DNA of 64,000 nucleotides, taken from an uncultured Chthonomonas sp. Lineage in GTDB: Bacteria > Armatimonadota > Chthonomonadetes > Chthonomonadales > Chthonomonadaceae. Each line of letters opens with the position of its first letter. The stretch's first letter is position 1. The DNA lies in NCBI GenBank assembly GCA_903859705.1, contig CAIONQ010000021.1, positions 1-64,000 on the forward strand. The letters are read 5' to 3'. This document shows, piece after piece, positions 17,675 through 26,806 of the stretch. The notes below the pieces were generated by a model that searched no databases, had not been told where the DNA came from, and worked only from the letters and a program-made list of their open reading frames with translations. The position numbers and the translations under genes are program-made.

Positions 17675-18408
17675 TTGCGCTCTCCCTCGCCCGTTTTCTT
17701 ACTGGATTCTGCAGGAGCAGCCGGCTGATCAATCTTGCTTATCTCATCCGATTTCAAATCCGATTCCTCTGCATGCTGGCTGTACTGCAGCACACGTATG
17801 TACGCTGCAATGGCCCAGCGATCATTTTGATCTACCTGGAAAGCTCTAGGCGTCATGGCGCCATAGCCGTTGGTTATCACATCAAAGAAATGGCCGATCG
17901 GCATAGCGCGCAATCTTTCTGTGTTGTAGTTCCGTGGTGGAACCTTCACAGAGAAACCACGCTTCGCTATCATGCCGTTGCCATCCCCGAGTTCACCATG
18001 GCACGGTGAGCAGAAAATATTGAATCTTTCGTGCCCTCTGTCCAGAACCTTAGCAAGAAGCTCTTTCTTGTCGCCGGCAGCAGACTTGTACTCTGGAGCA
18101 TCATATACTTGAGATGGAATTTCATCCACAAGCACGGCGCCAGCTGGTTTGCCATCCACAACGTTAACGCCGCGGATGCCCTTCCAGTACGCATCGTCTG
18201 TACGCAAGTGAGCACGATCAACAACATGTGGAATAGGCGGCCGGTTGCTCTGCCCATCCACAAAAAAGTCGCTTTCTGCTTGCGGCTTCGGCTTGGGCTG
18301 CACCCACATATCGGTGTGGCATCCGGCAGCGCCAAGCATGGTCAGCGTTACAGCCGCCAGGCCCAGCGAAGTTCGGTGTGCAGCTATACTGGTGTGTTTA
18401 TAGTTCAC
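17671..18408 (-). CDS. actE: Alternative Complex III subunit E, mono-heme cytochrome c lipoprotein
   Basis: A 245-residue protein beginning at GTG 18408 (a GAGGTAGGGG purine stretch lies just upstream). Its signal sequence ends in a lipobox (TLTMLGAAGC), so it is a lipid-anchored periplasmic protein. The single heme site is CSPCHG (around residue 135); the probable Met ligand is in NGYGAMTPRAFQV. ActE passes electrons out of ACIII towards the terminal oxidase. The C-terminus is charged and Pro/Ser-rich. Longer upstream starts exist in the same frame but would overlap actD deeply and lack a signal sequence. Confidence 0.88.
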   Translation of the reverse strand: MNYKHTSIAAHRTSLGLAAVTLTMLGAAGCHTDMWVQPKPKPQAESDFFVDGQSNRPPIPHVVDRAHLRTDDAYWKGIRGVNVVDGKPAGAVLVDEIPSQVYDAPEYKSAAGDKKELLAKVLDRGHERFNIFCSPCHGELGDGNGMIAKRGFSVKVPPRNYNTERLRAMPIGHFFDVITNGYGAMTPRAFQVDQNDRWAIAAYIRVLQYSQHAEESDLKSDEISKIDQPAAPAESSKKTGEGERK

Positions 18409-18418
18409 TTCCCTACCC

Positions 18419-19006
18419 CTACCTCGCGACCTCGGATACAACATCCGGGCCAAGGCTCTGCAGGAACTGCCAGGTAGCCTCGTAATCAAACTTCGGATCT
18501 GCCGTTTCAATACACAGCACGAACTTATCTTGAGAAACAAGTTCAAAGCGAGGTGCATTAAAGATTGGATGGTACGGTTTGGGAAGGCCATTAAGCAACA
18601 GCATTCCTACAACAGCACCAAGGGCAGCAAACAGAATGGTAGTTTCAAAGGCCACTGGTATAAAGTTTGGCCATGAATGGAATGGGCGCCCGCCTACATT
18701 CATAGGGTAGGACATCTCATTCATTCCCGGCAAAAGCCTCACAAATCTGGGAAGATGATCAAGCACCGGGGTGGATGTCATGTATTCCAGAAAGTAGCCA
18801 TTGATTGTTCCAAATATACCCATGCCAAAAACCAGCCAGGGTACCTTTGGATCGTGACAATCCAGGGCATCGGTCATACCGTGGATTGGGAACGGGGAGT
18901 AGGCATCCATCTGCCGATACCCCGCGGCCTTCATCTTGCGTACAGCTTCGAGGATCTTATCTGGATCATCAAATTCTGCCGCCAGTCCATAGAGTGATGA
19001 GTTCAT
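18419..19006 (-). CDS. actD: Alternative Complex III subunit D (DUF3341)
   Basis: A 195-residue DUF3341 protein with two transmembrane helices (WLVFGMGIFGTINGYFLEYM and TILFAALGAVVGMLLLNGLP). The N-terminal region, LYGLAAEFDDPDKILEAVRKMKAAGYRQMDAYSPFPIHGMTDAL, is strongly diagnostic (residues 5-48), as is the NVGGRPFHSWPNFIPVAFE loop. It carries no cofactor; in known ACIII structures it is a peripheral scaffold subunit. The ATG follows the actC stop after 28 bases. Confidence 0.93.
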   Translation of the reverse strand: MNSSLYGLAAEFDDPDKILEAVRKMKAAGYRQMDAYSPFPIHGMTDALDCHDPKVPWLVFGMGIFGTINGYFLEYMTSTPVLDHLPRFVRLLPGMNEMSYPMNVGGRPFHSWPNFIPVAFETTILFAALGAVVGMLLLNGLPKPYHPIFNAPRFELVSQDKFVLCIETADPKFDYEATWQFLQSLGPDVVSEVAR

Positions 19007-19034
19007 ATCTGTGCTCGCTGTGCTCTGCTCTCAG

Positions 19035-20495
19035 TTACTCTTCCGCGTTCGCAAGTGCGGCATGTGCCGATCCGGGTGCGGTAGCTGTATGGTCGTCTTC
19101 AGCATGGTGCGCATGATGCATTCGCGCAAGCAGATCTTTCATCTCGAAGATATTGATGATCGGCATAAATCGGATGAACAGGAACATCAGTACGATAAAC
19201 AGCCCGATTGTTCCGGCGTACATTCCAAGATCCCAAACCGACGGGGTGTAGTAACCCCAGGAGCTCGGCAGGAAGTCGCGAGTAAGGCTAACAGGAATGA
19301 TAATATATCGTTCCAGCCACATACCTATACTAACGATTTGCGCTACCACGAACAGTACCACCAGGTTACGGCGAAGTTTGGGGCTCCACAGTATCTGCGG
19401 GGCAATGCCGTTACAGAAAACCAGCGCCCAATAGAAGGGAGCATATGGACCCTTGAACCTGTTAAGGATCATCGCCCATTCAAACTGGTTTCCACTGTAC
19501 CAACCGTAAAATACTTCCATCACATAGCCATAGAACACTATAAGGCCAGTGGTGAGCATAACCTTCGCCATCCAATCCAGGTGGCGCATTGTGATCTGGT
19601 TCTTGAGGCCGTACCAGGCGCGGATTGGAATAGCAAGTGTAAGCACCATTGCGAAGCCGGCGTACACAGCACCTGCAACAAAGTATGGCGGGAAGATGGT
19701 AGTGTGCCATCCGGGAACGATACCAACGGCAAAGTCGAATGAAACGATTGTGTGTACCGAAAGTACCAGCGGCGTTGAGAGGCCAGCCAGAATAAGGTAC
19801 GCAGTTTCGTAGCGCTCCCAGTGCCGTGCAGACCCTCGCCATCCCATGGATATCATTCCAAAGAGAACTTTGAGGGCCTTGTTCTCCGTTTTATCTCGCA
19901 ACGTAGCAAGATCCGGGATAAGCCCAACAAACCAGAACAGCAGCGAAACGGAAGCATATGTTGAGACTGCGAATACGTCCCAAACAAGCGGGCTGCGGAA
20001 CTGCGGCCAAAGGCCAAGAATGTTAGGGCCAATAGGACCTAGCCAGTAGAAAGCAACCCATGGTCGACCAGTATGGAACAGCGGATAGATACCTGCGCAA
20101 GCTACTGCGAAGAGCGTCATCGCTTCTGCAAACCGGTTGATCGAGTTTCTCCACTGCTGGCGTAGAAGCAGCAGAATGGCGGAGATAAGAGTTCCTGCGT
20201 GGCCAATACCAATCCACCACACAAAGTTGATGATATCGAAGCCCCAGGCGCAGGGAATGTTAATTCCCCAGATACCAACACCTTTGTACAGCAGCCAGGT
20301 CATCGCCATCATAAGCAGGTTCAACAGTAGGAACCCAACGACGAAGACGAACAGCCAGGACTTTGGATGAGTCCTCTGATTGAAAATCAGGCGTGTAATC
20401 TGATTTTCAATCGACTTATAGGTGTTGTTATTGCCTGTGATCAGGGCATCGTTCAGCGGCTCCGGTCCGTCGCCGCCATAATCAATGTCTGCCAT
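19035..20495 (-). CDS. actC: Alternative Complex III subunit C (NrfD/PsrC-type membrane subunit)
   Basis: A 486-residue NrfD-family integral membrane protein with about ten helices, the main quinol-binding subunit of ACIII. Recognisable stretches are NFVWWIGIGHAGTLISAILLL, HTGRPWVAFYW and the LVLSVHTIVSFDFAVGI helix. The C-terminus is a soluble tail ending in a His/Ala-rich stretch (ARMHHAHHAEDD). The ATG at 20495 is chosen because a GAGAGGGAG ribosome binding site precedes it; that site overlaps the actB stop, with one base between the TGA and the ATG. Confidence 0.93.
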   Translation of the reverse strand: MADIDYGGDGPEPLNDALITGNNNTYKSIENQITRLIFNQRTHPKSWLFVFVVGFLLLNLLMMAMTWLLYKGVGIWGINIPCAWGFDIINFVWWIGIGHAGTLISAILLLLRQQWRNSINRFAEAMTLFAVACAGIYPLFHTGRPWVAFYWLGPIGPNILGLWPQFRSPLVWDVFAVSTYASVSLLFWFVGLIPDLATLRDKTENKALKVLFGMISMGWRGSARHWERYETAYLILAGLSTPLVLSVHTIVSFDFAVGIVPGWHTTIFPPYFVAGAVYAGFAMVLTLAIPIRAWYGLKNQITMRHLDWMAKVMLTTGLIVFYGYVMEVFYGWYSGNQFEWAMILNRFKGPYAPFYWALVFCNGIAPQILWSPKLRRNLVVLFVVAQIVSIGMWLERYIIIPVSLTRDFLPSSWGYYTPSVWDLGMYAGTIGLFIVLMFLFIRFMPIINIFEMKDLLARMHHAHHAEDDHTATAPGSAHAALANAEE

Positions 20496-20496
20496 G

Positions 20497-23400
20497 TCAC
20501 TCCCTCTCCGTGCCACGCTGTGACCGAATGTCGGGGTTGGGATTCGAAATCTTGGCCAGGTATGTAGTCCGTGGCCTCGTACCCAATTCGCCCAGAAGCG
20601 AGTAATCGTGTGGCTGATCCTTCAGCTTAGACACTGCGCTCTCTTTGTCACTCAAATTGCCGAATACAATCGCGTTCGTTGGGCACGCCTGCTGGCAGGC
20701 TGTAACAACTTCGCCATCTCGAATTTCGCGCTCTTCAACCTTGGCGGTTTGCCGAGCTGCATCTATTCGCTGTACGCAGTAGGTACATTTCTCCATAATA
20801 CCGCGGCCACGAATTGTGACTTCAGGATTGGCAGAGAGCTTAAGAACGGGAAGATCGTAGTTCGTTCCGGGCCGCCACGGCTGTCCGGCCGAGTACTTGT
20901 AGAAGTTAAATCGGCGAACCTTGTACGGGCAGTTGTCGGAGCAATATTTTGTACCGACGCACCGGTTGTATATCATTTGGTTCAGGCCTTCATGGCTGTG
21001 CGTTGTGGCCGCAACCGGGCAAACCGGCTCACAAGGAGCAAGTTCGCAGTGCATACACGGCACAGGCTCAAAAAAGGTCTGTGGATTCTTGAGATCGCCC
21101 TTGTAGTACCGATCAATTCGGATCCAGTGCATTTCTCGGCCCCTGGATACTTGATCTTTACCTACAACGGGAATGTTGTTTTCTGCCTGGCAAGCGGTAA
21201 CGCATGCCTGGCAACCTATACAAACATTGTTATCGATCGACATGCCCCACTTGTATGCGCCGAAGCCCTCATACTTGTGGTCGCGCTCTTGCGCTTCAGC
21301 GTACAGGTTCTTGTCTTTTGGCGGGTTCGTGGTGGATTCTGTCTTGGCGAAGTCGGGCTTCTTAACCCACTCTTCGAAAGTTGCTTCCATCACAATATCG
21401 CGCTTTTCCATGCTGTAATGTGCACGGGTATGTGAAAGCGGATAGGTAGCGCCAGTATCTGTTACCTGTACTCCGGTTGCATAGCCTGGGCTTGAGGTTG
21501 TACGAAGCAGGTACGCATTTGCGCCTATTTCGTTTCCTATCTGCCCCGCTTTACTGCGTCCGTAACCAAAGTTCAGCGTTATAGAGTCATCTGGATGGCC
21601 GGGAATAATCTGAACAGGCGCCTTAACAGACGCAGCACCAGATTTGATCTCTACTACCTTTGCATCCTTTTGATCGGATTCGATTAGGAAGTCGCTAGGC
21701 ACGAGGTTGAGCTTGGCCGCAGTGGCCGGGCTCATAAGTGCCGCGTTATCCCATGTAATCTTGGTAAGTTGCTTGGGTAGTTCTTGCATCCAGCCATTGT
21801 TGGAGAAGTGGCCATCAAGAATTGTTTGATCCGGGCGGAAAACAAGCTCTATTCCGGATGCTGCAGGAGCAGCCGGGAGTTCGACACCAGGCTTGAATAC
21901 TACGTTTTTCGGCTTTGCAGCAGAATCTTTGATTAAGCCATCATGCAGTATCGTCTGGAAGGTTTTCTCGAAGTTACCTGGCAAACCCTGATCTGCCCAG
22001 TAGCGGTGAACCACCTCATACCCGGAAAGCATGTCGCCTCGAAGGATTGAAACTACTTCTCCGGCAGATTTGCCATCGTAAAGCGGAGATACCAGCGGCT
22101 GGATAATCGAGGTTGTACCATCCAGTGCGTGTGCATCTGCCCAGCTCTCGAGATCGTGAGTTGCTGGTAAATGCCAGTGGCAATATTCCGAAGTTTCGTT
22201 CTCATACAGCCCAAGCCGAATGCGGAGCGGAACGGTTTTGAGCAGGGCCTTGAAGTCAAGATCCGAAGGAGCATCGTAAACGGGGTTGCCGCCGAGTAGT
22301 ACGAGGATCTTAACAGCCCCGGCCTTTACGTCATCGGCAAGAGATTTAATGGAACCTAGCTGATCGCCCTTTGGATCACCATACTCAAGTAGGTCTACGT
22401 AGTTAACCGTAGTGCCCACATTGCCCAGTGCTACATTCATTGCGTGGGCGAGATAGTGGATAGCCGGTGACTGTTCGTCGCCAGGGATTATGATGGATGC
22501 GCCCTTGTGATCGGCCAGATCCTTGGCAACGGCGGCAATCCAATCTGGAGCAGGCTGAGCGCCAGGCGCACTTGCCACTCCTACGGCAGCAGCCAGATGC
22601 TGGGCAATGGAGAGTACTTCCGAGGGTTTTACTGGGAACTGGTTGTCGGCCATTGCACCGGTAATTGTAGGCGTAGACTCTACAACGTACAGGCGGTTCA
22701 TTGTTTGAGCACCCTGATGCACGCGGCGCTTCTCAGCAAAATCACGTGCGTACTTGATGCTTCCAACCATGGTCAACAGAAAATCGGCGTCCAGGGAAAC
22801 AATTCGGTCTGCCTTAGCGAAGTTGTACACAACGCTTACAGATTCTCCAAACGCCAGACCAGTGCCAACATTGGAAGAAGACTTACCTGTGGGCTCGTAC
22901 TGATGCCAGCGGGCTGCCGGATACTTCTTCAACAGGCCCACGAGCTGATCGTTGAGACTCGGAGATGTTACTGTTGTTGAAAGGATACGCAGACCAGCGC
23001 CATCGGCCGGCAGGTTTGCCAGCTGCGCAGCGATTGCCAGGTTGAACCGTCCCCAGTCGCTGAGCTTACCATCTTCCACAACGCTCTGGGAGCGATCTGG
23101 ATCGTAAAGGTTTAGAAGCTCTGCCTGAGTGTAAGCATCGGACGCTCCGAAACTTGCTGGATGATCTGGATTGCCCTCGAGTTTAACGGGTCTGTACTCT
23201 CGGCTGGTGCCGAGTACGCCTGTAGCGTAGCCACCGCGCAACACGGATGTTGCAAAGGTTAGAGGCAGGCCCGGAGTGAGGTCTTCCGGTTGAGAAACGT
23301 ACGGCACAACCTTTTGATCTGGAAGGAACCGGCAACCACTCATACCCGCCATCGCAAGCGATGCACCGGCAAGAGTTAGGAACTGGCGCCTATCAAGACC

Positions 23401-23568
23401 CGTTGCAATAGCACGCGTCTGCTGAGGAACCTCATCTACGAGGAAATCCATGAACTCCGGTGTCTCGGCAAGCTCTTCGAGGCAGCGCCAGTATTTCTTA
23501 CCGCGCGCCCCACTGAGCTTAGCCTGAACCTGGGCCATCGATAAAGGTCTTTTTCCTGGTTTATCCAT
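20497..23568 (-). CDS. actB: Alternative Complex III subunit B (molybdopterin-oxidoreductase-like Fe-S protein)
   Basis: A 1023-residue fusion of a molybdopterin-oxidoreductase-like domain and a four-cluster Fe-S domain. The N-terminus has the family phrase YWRCLEELAETPEF (about 26-39) and an internal twin-arginine signal LDRRQFLTLAG (about 58-68), the unusual TAT-variant leader typical of ActB. The central domain is not expected to bind molybdenum in this family. Cluster cysteines are CIGCQACVTACQ, PCMHCELAPCEPVCP, CVGTKYCSDNCP and CTYCVQR...CQQACP. The start at 23568 (MDKPGK) is inferred from family length and no clear ribosome binding site precedes it; starting at 23634 would overlap actA by 22 bases. 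Confidence 0.92.
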   Translation of the reverse strand: MDKPGKRPLSMAQVQAKLSGARGKKYWRCLEELAETPEFMDFLVDEVPQQTRAIATGLDRRQFLTLAGASLAMAGMSGCRFLPDQKVVPYVSQPEDLTPGLPLTFATSVLRGGYATGVLGTSREYRPVKLEGNPDHPASFGASDAYTQAELLNLYDPDRSQSVVEDGKLSDWGRFNLAIAAQLANLPADGAGLRILSTTVTSPSLNDQLVGLLKKYPAARWHQYEPTGKSSSNVGTGLAFGESVSVVYNFAKADRIVSLDADFLLTMVGSIKYARDFAEKRRVHQGAQTMNRLYVVESTPTITGAMADNQFPVKPSEVLSIAQHLAAAVGVASAPGAQPAPDWIAAVAKDLADHKGASIIIPGDEQSPAIHYLAHAMNVALGNVGTTVNYVDLLEYGDPKGDQLGSIKSLADDVKAGAVKILVLLGGNPVYDAPSDLDFKALLKTVPLRIRLGLYENETSEYCHWHLPATHDLESWADAHALDGTTSIIQPLVSPLYDGKSAGEVVSILRGDMLSGYEVVHRYWADQGLPGNFEKTFQTILHDGLIKDSAAKPKNVVFKPGVELPAAPAASGIELVFRPDQTILDGHFSNNGWMQELPKQLTKITWDNAALMSPATAAKLNLVPSDFLIESDQKDAKVVEIKSGAASVKAPVQIIPGHPDDSITLNFGYGRSKAGQIGNEIGANAYLLRTTSSPGYATGVQVTDTGATYPLSHTRAHYSMEKRDIVMEATFEEWVKKPDFAKTESTTNPPKDKNLYAEAQERDHKYEGFGAYKWGMSIDNNVCIGCQACVTACQAENNIPVVGKDQVSRGREMHWIRIDRYYKGDLKNPQTFFEPVPCMHCELAPCEPVCPVAATTHSHEGLNQMIYNRCVGTKYCSDNCPYKVRRFNFYKYSAGQPWRPGTNYDLPVLKLSANPEVTIRGRGIMEKCTYCVQRIDAARQTAKVEEREIRDGEVVTACQQACPTNAIVFGNLSDKESAVSKLKDQPHDYSLLGELGTRPRTTYLAKISNPNPDIRSQRGTERE

Positions 23569-23612
23569 AGTGTCAATACCCACTGGGGCGCCAGAGGCCC
23601 CGGAACGCATCT

Positions 23613-24392
23613 CTATCGGTGGCACACCGAGCAATCAGAAAGCTGCTGCTTCTTGACTTTGTACTTGGAAAGGAGCTCTTTGCCCTTCTCCACCTCATCG
23701 TTGCTTCGCTTGTAGTCACCGCTATCCATAAGAGCGGCCTGCTCCGGAGTAAGATGCGTATCAGCAAGCTTCTTCTTCTCTTCATCAGAGAGTTTGGCTT
23801 CATCTTCAACCACCGGCTGATCCATCTGATACTTTTTGTAAACGCTAAATACGTCTTCGCGCTTACCAACGTACTCTTCAGGATTTCGATGGCAGTTCAA
23901 ACACCATGCCATGAAGAAGGGCTTACCCTTGTAGGTCATCATCTCTTTCTGGATGGGACCGTGGCAAACGTTACAGTTCAGTCCGCGGTTAACATGAACC
24001 GCATGGTTAAAGTAAACGAAGTCTGGCACCGTGTGCAGCTGATTCCAGCGCAACGGCTGCCCGGTTGCAACACTGTTACGTACAGGCTCAAGAAGTGGGC
24101 TGTTAGTCCATATCTGCGAGTGGCATGTGTAGCAGGTTGCCGTGGAGGGCACGTTGGAATACGGAGACTTCTCCACAGAGTTATGACAATATCGGCAATC
24201 AATGCCAAGCTCGACAGCATGGTGCTGGTGGCTGAACGGCGCAGGCTGATCTTTCGCTAGCCCAACATGGGTGTTCCATGGGGATCGAGAAATCGCGCTG
24301 CCGCCAACCAGAAGACCCAACGGAAGAACAACAACCGCAACGAGGCTGACATTTGCGAGGACATTGGTGCTTGGATGGAAAATCTGAGCCAT
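23613..24392 (-). CDS. actA: Alternative Complex III subunit A, penta-heme cytochrome c
   Basis: A 259-residue membrane-anchored multiheme cytochrome, the first gene of the operon. After one N-terminal helix (about 11-32, NVSLVAVVVLPLGLLVGG) there are exactly five CxxCH heme sites: CRYCH (66-70), CYTCH (87-91), CNVCH (140-144), CLNCH (164-168) and CSVCH (254-258). The phrase PFSHQHHAVELGIDCRYCH is typical of ActA. A charged 70-residue stretch (KLSDEEKKKLADTH...) separates hemes four and five. Electrons from ActB reach ActE or the oxidase through these hemes. A promoter sits about 70 bases upstream. Confidence 0.94.
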   Translation of the reverse strand: MAQIFHPSTNVLANVSLVAVVVLPLGLLVGGSAISRSPWNTHVGLAKDQPAPFSHQHHAVELGIDCRYCHNSVEKSPYSNVPSTATCYTCHSQIWTNSPLLEPVRNSVATGQPLRWNQLHTVPDFVYFNHAVHVNRGLNCNVCHGPIQKEMMTYKGKPFFMAWCLNCHRNPEEYVGKREDVFSVYKKYQMDQPVVEDEAKLSDEEKKKLADTHLTPEQAALMDSGDYKRSNDEVEKGKELLSKYKVKKQQLSDCSVCHR

Positions 24393-24459
24393 CTTACGCG
24401 CTCCCTGATGTTCTAGGCGGAATGTTGAGGGACGATGCGGCCCGCCAAAGACAGTCGAA

Positions 24460-24489
24460 AGTATACCGTTGGGCCATGACCGAAGTCAA
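24460..24489 (-). promoter_or_regulatory. Promoter of the actABCDEF-cox operon
   Basis: On the minus strand TTGACT (24489-24484) and TATACT (24465-24460) are 18 bases apart, a near-consensus sigma-A promoter. Transcription would start near 24453, leaving a leader of about 60 bases before actA. Confidence 0.75.
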
Positions 24490-24810
24490 CCCGAATGAGT
24501 ACATTTCTGTGCATTTTTTCACGAATGAAGTTGTACCTGTTACGGTCAATTGTCTACCTGTGCAAAGCCTGTTTGTTGTCACGGTTATGCACCGTTCAGG
24601 CTCTCAAGTTCAGGGTATTACTATTCAAACAGGAAATTGCGCAGAGCGTTTGCCAATCAGAACTAAACGCGCTGCCGAACGTAAGAAAGCCGTGGCGCTA
24701 CTAGGCGGATTGCCTTTAGCATGGACGGGCAGAATTATAACACAAGCATTCTGCCAATTCAAATGCAACATTCCCGCGCCACTGGTACCCTCACCGGGTA
24801 TTGGTTAAGG
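24490..24810. other. Non-coding gap between ctaB and the ACIII operon promoter
   Basis: About 320 bases without a convincing gene on either strand. The one structure visible is an 8-base perfect stem (GGCAGAAT/ATTCTGCC, 24728-24755) without a T-run. It could mark the 3' end of the ctaA-ctaB transcript, but weakly. Confidence 0.5.
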
Positions 24811-25725
24811 CTACCGGATCACAGCATGATCTATGGCCAGGCACAGAAACAGAATTGCAAGGTATAGCATGGAGTAGTGAAACAGACCGGATGCCTGCTT
24901 GCGCTCTGTACTCTTGTTTAACTGAGCGCATTTCCACGCCAGTATGAGGTTAAGAATGAGTGCGCTAACAAAGTAAACCGGGCCACTCCAATGCATGATG
25001 CAAGGAATGTAACTTACAGCCACCGTAACCACAGCATACATCATTATCTGCATTACTGTAGCTCGGTCACCCTTAACTACCGGCAACATGGGTATCCCAA
25101 CGCTTGCATATTCATCTCGAATCAGCAAGGCCAAAGCCCAGAAGTGCACCGGAGTCCAGGCAAAAATGAGCCAGAACATCAACCACGCCATCGGCGTAAT
25201 GCTACCTGAAACAGCCGCAGCACCCACAAGTGGCGGAAAAGCGCCAGCAGCGCCACCAATAACAATATTGTGCCACGTACGCCGTTTAAGTAGCATAGTG
25301 TAGATGAACACATAAAACAGCAGACCAGACAATGCCATTAATGCTGACAGCAGGTTGGCGCAGCGCGTCAACAGTACAAACGAGAATATTTCGAGCATTG
25401 CAGCAAACAATAGTGCCCTGGTGGCGCTGATCTGCTCTGTTACCGTTGGGCGCGTGGCAGTGCGCCCCATCTTGCCATCTATATCCCTGTCGTACACCAT
25501 GTTCAGAGTGTTTGCAGAGCCAGCTGCGGCGTACCCGCCGAACAGCACAGCTATAAAACGAATAATGGTTACCGAGTGCGTTGCATCATTCACCACGAAC
25601 ATTGCAGCAAGCGCTGTAAACAGCAGCAAGCTTATGACTCTTGGCTTAGTTAACGCAAGATAATCTCGCCATGTGGCAGGAACCCTGGTTGCCTGGGTTA
25701 CCGTGGGTTGCGTGGTATCGCTCAT
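24811..25725 (-). CDS. ctaB: Protoheme IX farnesyltransferase (heme O synthase)
   Basis: A 304-residue UbiA-family membrane prenyltransferase that adds a farnesyl group to heme B to make heme O, the precursor of heme A for the caa3 oxidase. The first Asp-rich motif is NTLNMVYDRDIDGKMGRT (about residues 76-93); the second lies in LIRDEYASVGIPMLPVVKG. The N-terminal phrase YLALTKPRVISLLLFTALAAM is characteristic. Eight to nine helices are apparent. The start ATG overlaps the ctaA stop by four bases. Confidence 0.95.
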   Translation of the reverse strand: MSDTTQPTVTQATRVPATWRDYLALTKPRVISLLLFTALAAMFVVNDATHSVTIIRFIAVLFGGYAAAGSANTLNMVYDRDIDGKMGRTATRPTVTEQISATRALLFAAMLEIFSFVLLTRCANLLSALMALSGLLFYVFIYTMLLKRRTWHNIVIGGAAGAFPPLVGAAAVSGSITPMAWLMFWLIFAWTPVHFWALALLIRDEYASVGIPMLPVVKGDRATVMQIMMYAVVTVAVSYIPCIMHWSGPVYFVSALILNLILAWKCAQLNKSTERKQASGLFHYSMLYLAILFLCLAIDHAVIR

Positions 25726-26672
25726 GCTGGCTGCAACCCAGCCTCTGCAACCGTTGTAGGTTCGGCCCCTTCGGTGAGTGCCGCACAGGCAAGAAGCACC
25801 AGGTTAATCCATAACATATCGGCAATTAGCAGATGATCTAACTGCATCCACACCGGCGCGTGCAACATTAGATTGAAAAAGCCAAATGCCATCTGTAATG
25901 TGAATATCCACATCATCGACTTCTTGTACAGGCGCACCTGCGGAGTTGGGCGTAGCTTATACAACTTTGAGGCAGCATATCCTATATAACTGGCCACCAA
26001 CACTGCTGCAAATGGGTGCAGCGGGCGAAGCTTCAACAAATAGCTAGCCGTAGGCTCAAAGTCCTTTTGCATATCTGCAATTATGCGGGTACCGGGGAAC
26101 AGTGTATCGCCCAGAGCCGCGATGGTGCCCGTTATGCCCAGAACGGTCATCAATACTGCACAAATCAGCAGCATTTTCCCTACCGCTCCCTTGCCCTTCA
26201 GGCTTGGCAGAGCACCGCCAGCAGCACACCAGCCGGTTAGCGTGATAGAGCCGAGCAGCATAAATGTATTGGTGAGGTGAACCGAAATTGCGACCGCCCG
26301 ATACACAGATTGATCATGCGCTACCCACTTGAATAGTACCAGTGCAGCGCCGACCAGTGCCTCTGAAAATGTAAATCCAACTGCGAGCCACGCTCCCAGC
26401 CGAACTGGATGGCCCTTTGGGTAGCACCGAATGGCCCAGAAGATAAGCAGCATAATGAGAACAACTGCAAGCCCAGAAGTTATCCGATGCCCAAATTCAA
26501 CGAGTGTTTTGGTGGCCGGATTTATGGGAACCACATTCCCACCGCATAAAGGCCAGTGGGCACCGCAACCATCTCCTGAAAAGGAAGCGCGAACGTACAC
26601 TCCCCATACTACAACCATCAAATTGTATATCAGAAGGCCCCAGGTAAAGGTCCGAAAATTCTTCGTATTCAT
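25722..26672 (-). CDS. ctaA: Heme A synthase (COX15/CtaA family)
   Basis: A 316-residue eight-helix membrane protein that oxidises heme O to heme A. Family signs are the N-terminal YNLMVVVWGVYVRASFSGDGCGAHWPLCGG region (two Cys in the first loop), LVEFGHRITSGLAVVLI with a heme-ligand His, and RAVAISVHLTNTFMLLGSITL. The start at 26672 (MNTKNFRT) has GAGAGGAA eight bases upstream and is preferred to the in-frame start at 26702. With ctaB it forms a two-gene heme A unit directly upstream of, and in the same direction as, the oxidase operon. Confidence 0.93.
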   Translation of the reverse strand: MNTKNFRTFTWGLLIYNLMVVVWGVYVRASFSGDGCGAHWPLCGGNVVPINPATKTLVEFGHRITSGLAVVLIMLLIFWAIRCYPKGHPVRLGAWLAVGFTFSEALVGAALVLFKWVAHDQSVYRAVAISVHLTNTFMLLGSITLTGWCAAGGALPSLKGKGAVGKMLLICAVLMTVLGITGTIAALGDTLFPGTRIIADMQKDFEPTASYLLKLRPLHPFAAVLVASYIGYAASKLYKLRPTPQVRLYKKSMMWIFTLQMAFGFFNLMLHAPVWMQLDHLLIADMLWINLVLLACAALTEGAEPTTVAEAGLQPA

Positions 26673-26806
26673 CAAGCCGATTCCTCTCCCAAACAGCTCC
26701 ATTGTACCCTACCCGTTAAGATGTGCGTGGAACCATGCGGTAAACTACAGGAGATGTGAAGCGCAGGATTCAAGTGCGAACCCACTGCGCGTAAGAGGTG
26801 GTATCC

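Noticed and set aside
17671-18591. A longer form of actE starting at 18591
   Set aside because: The added 61 residues overlap actD, carry no signal sequence and are not family-like. The GTG at 18408 leads directly into a lipoprotein signal.
24353-24808. A 151-residue plus-strand frame between actA and ctaB
   Set aside because: It runs across the actA start and its promoter on the other strand. It has no ribosome binding site or recognisable motif.
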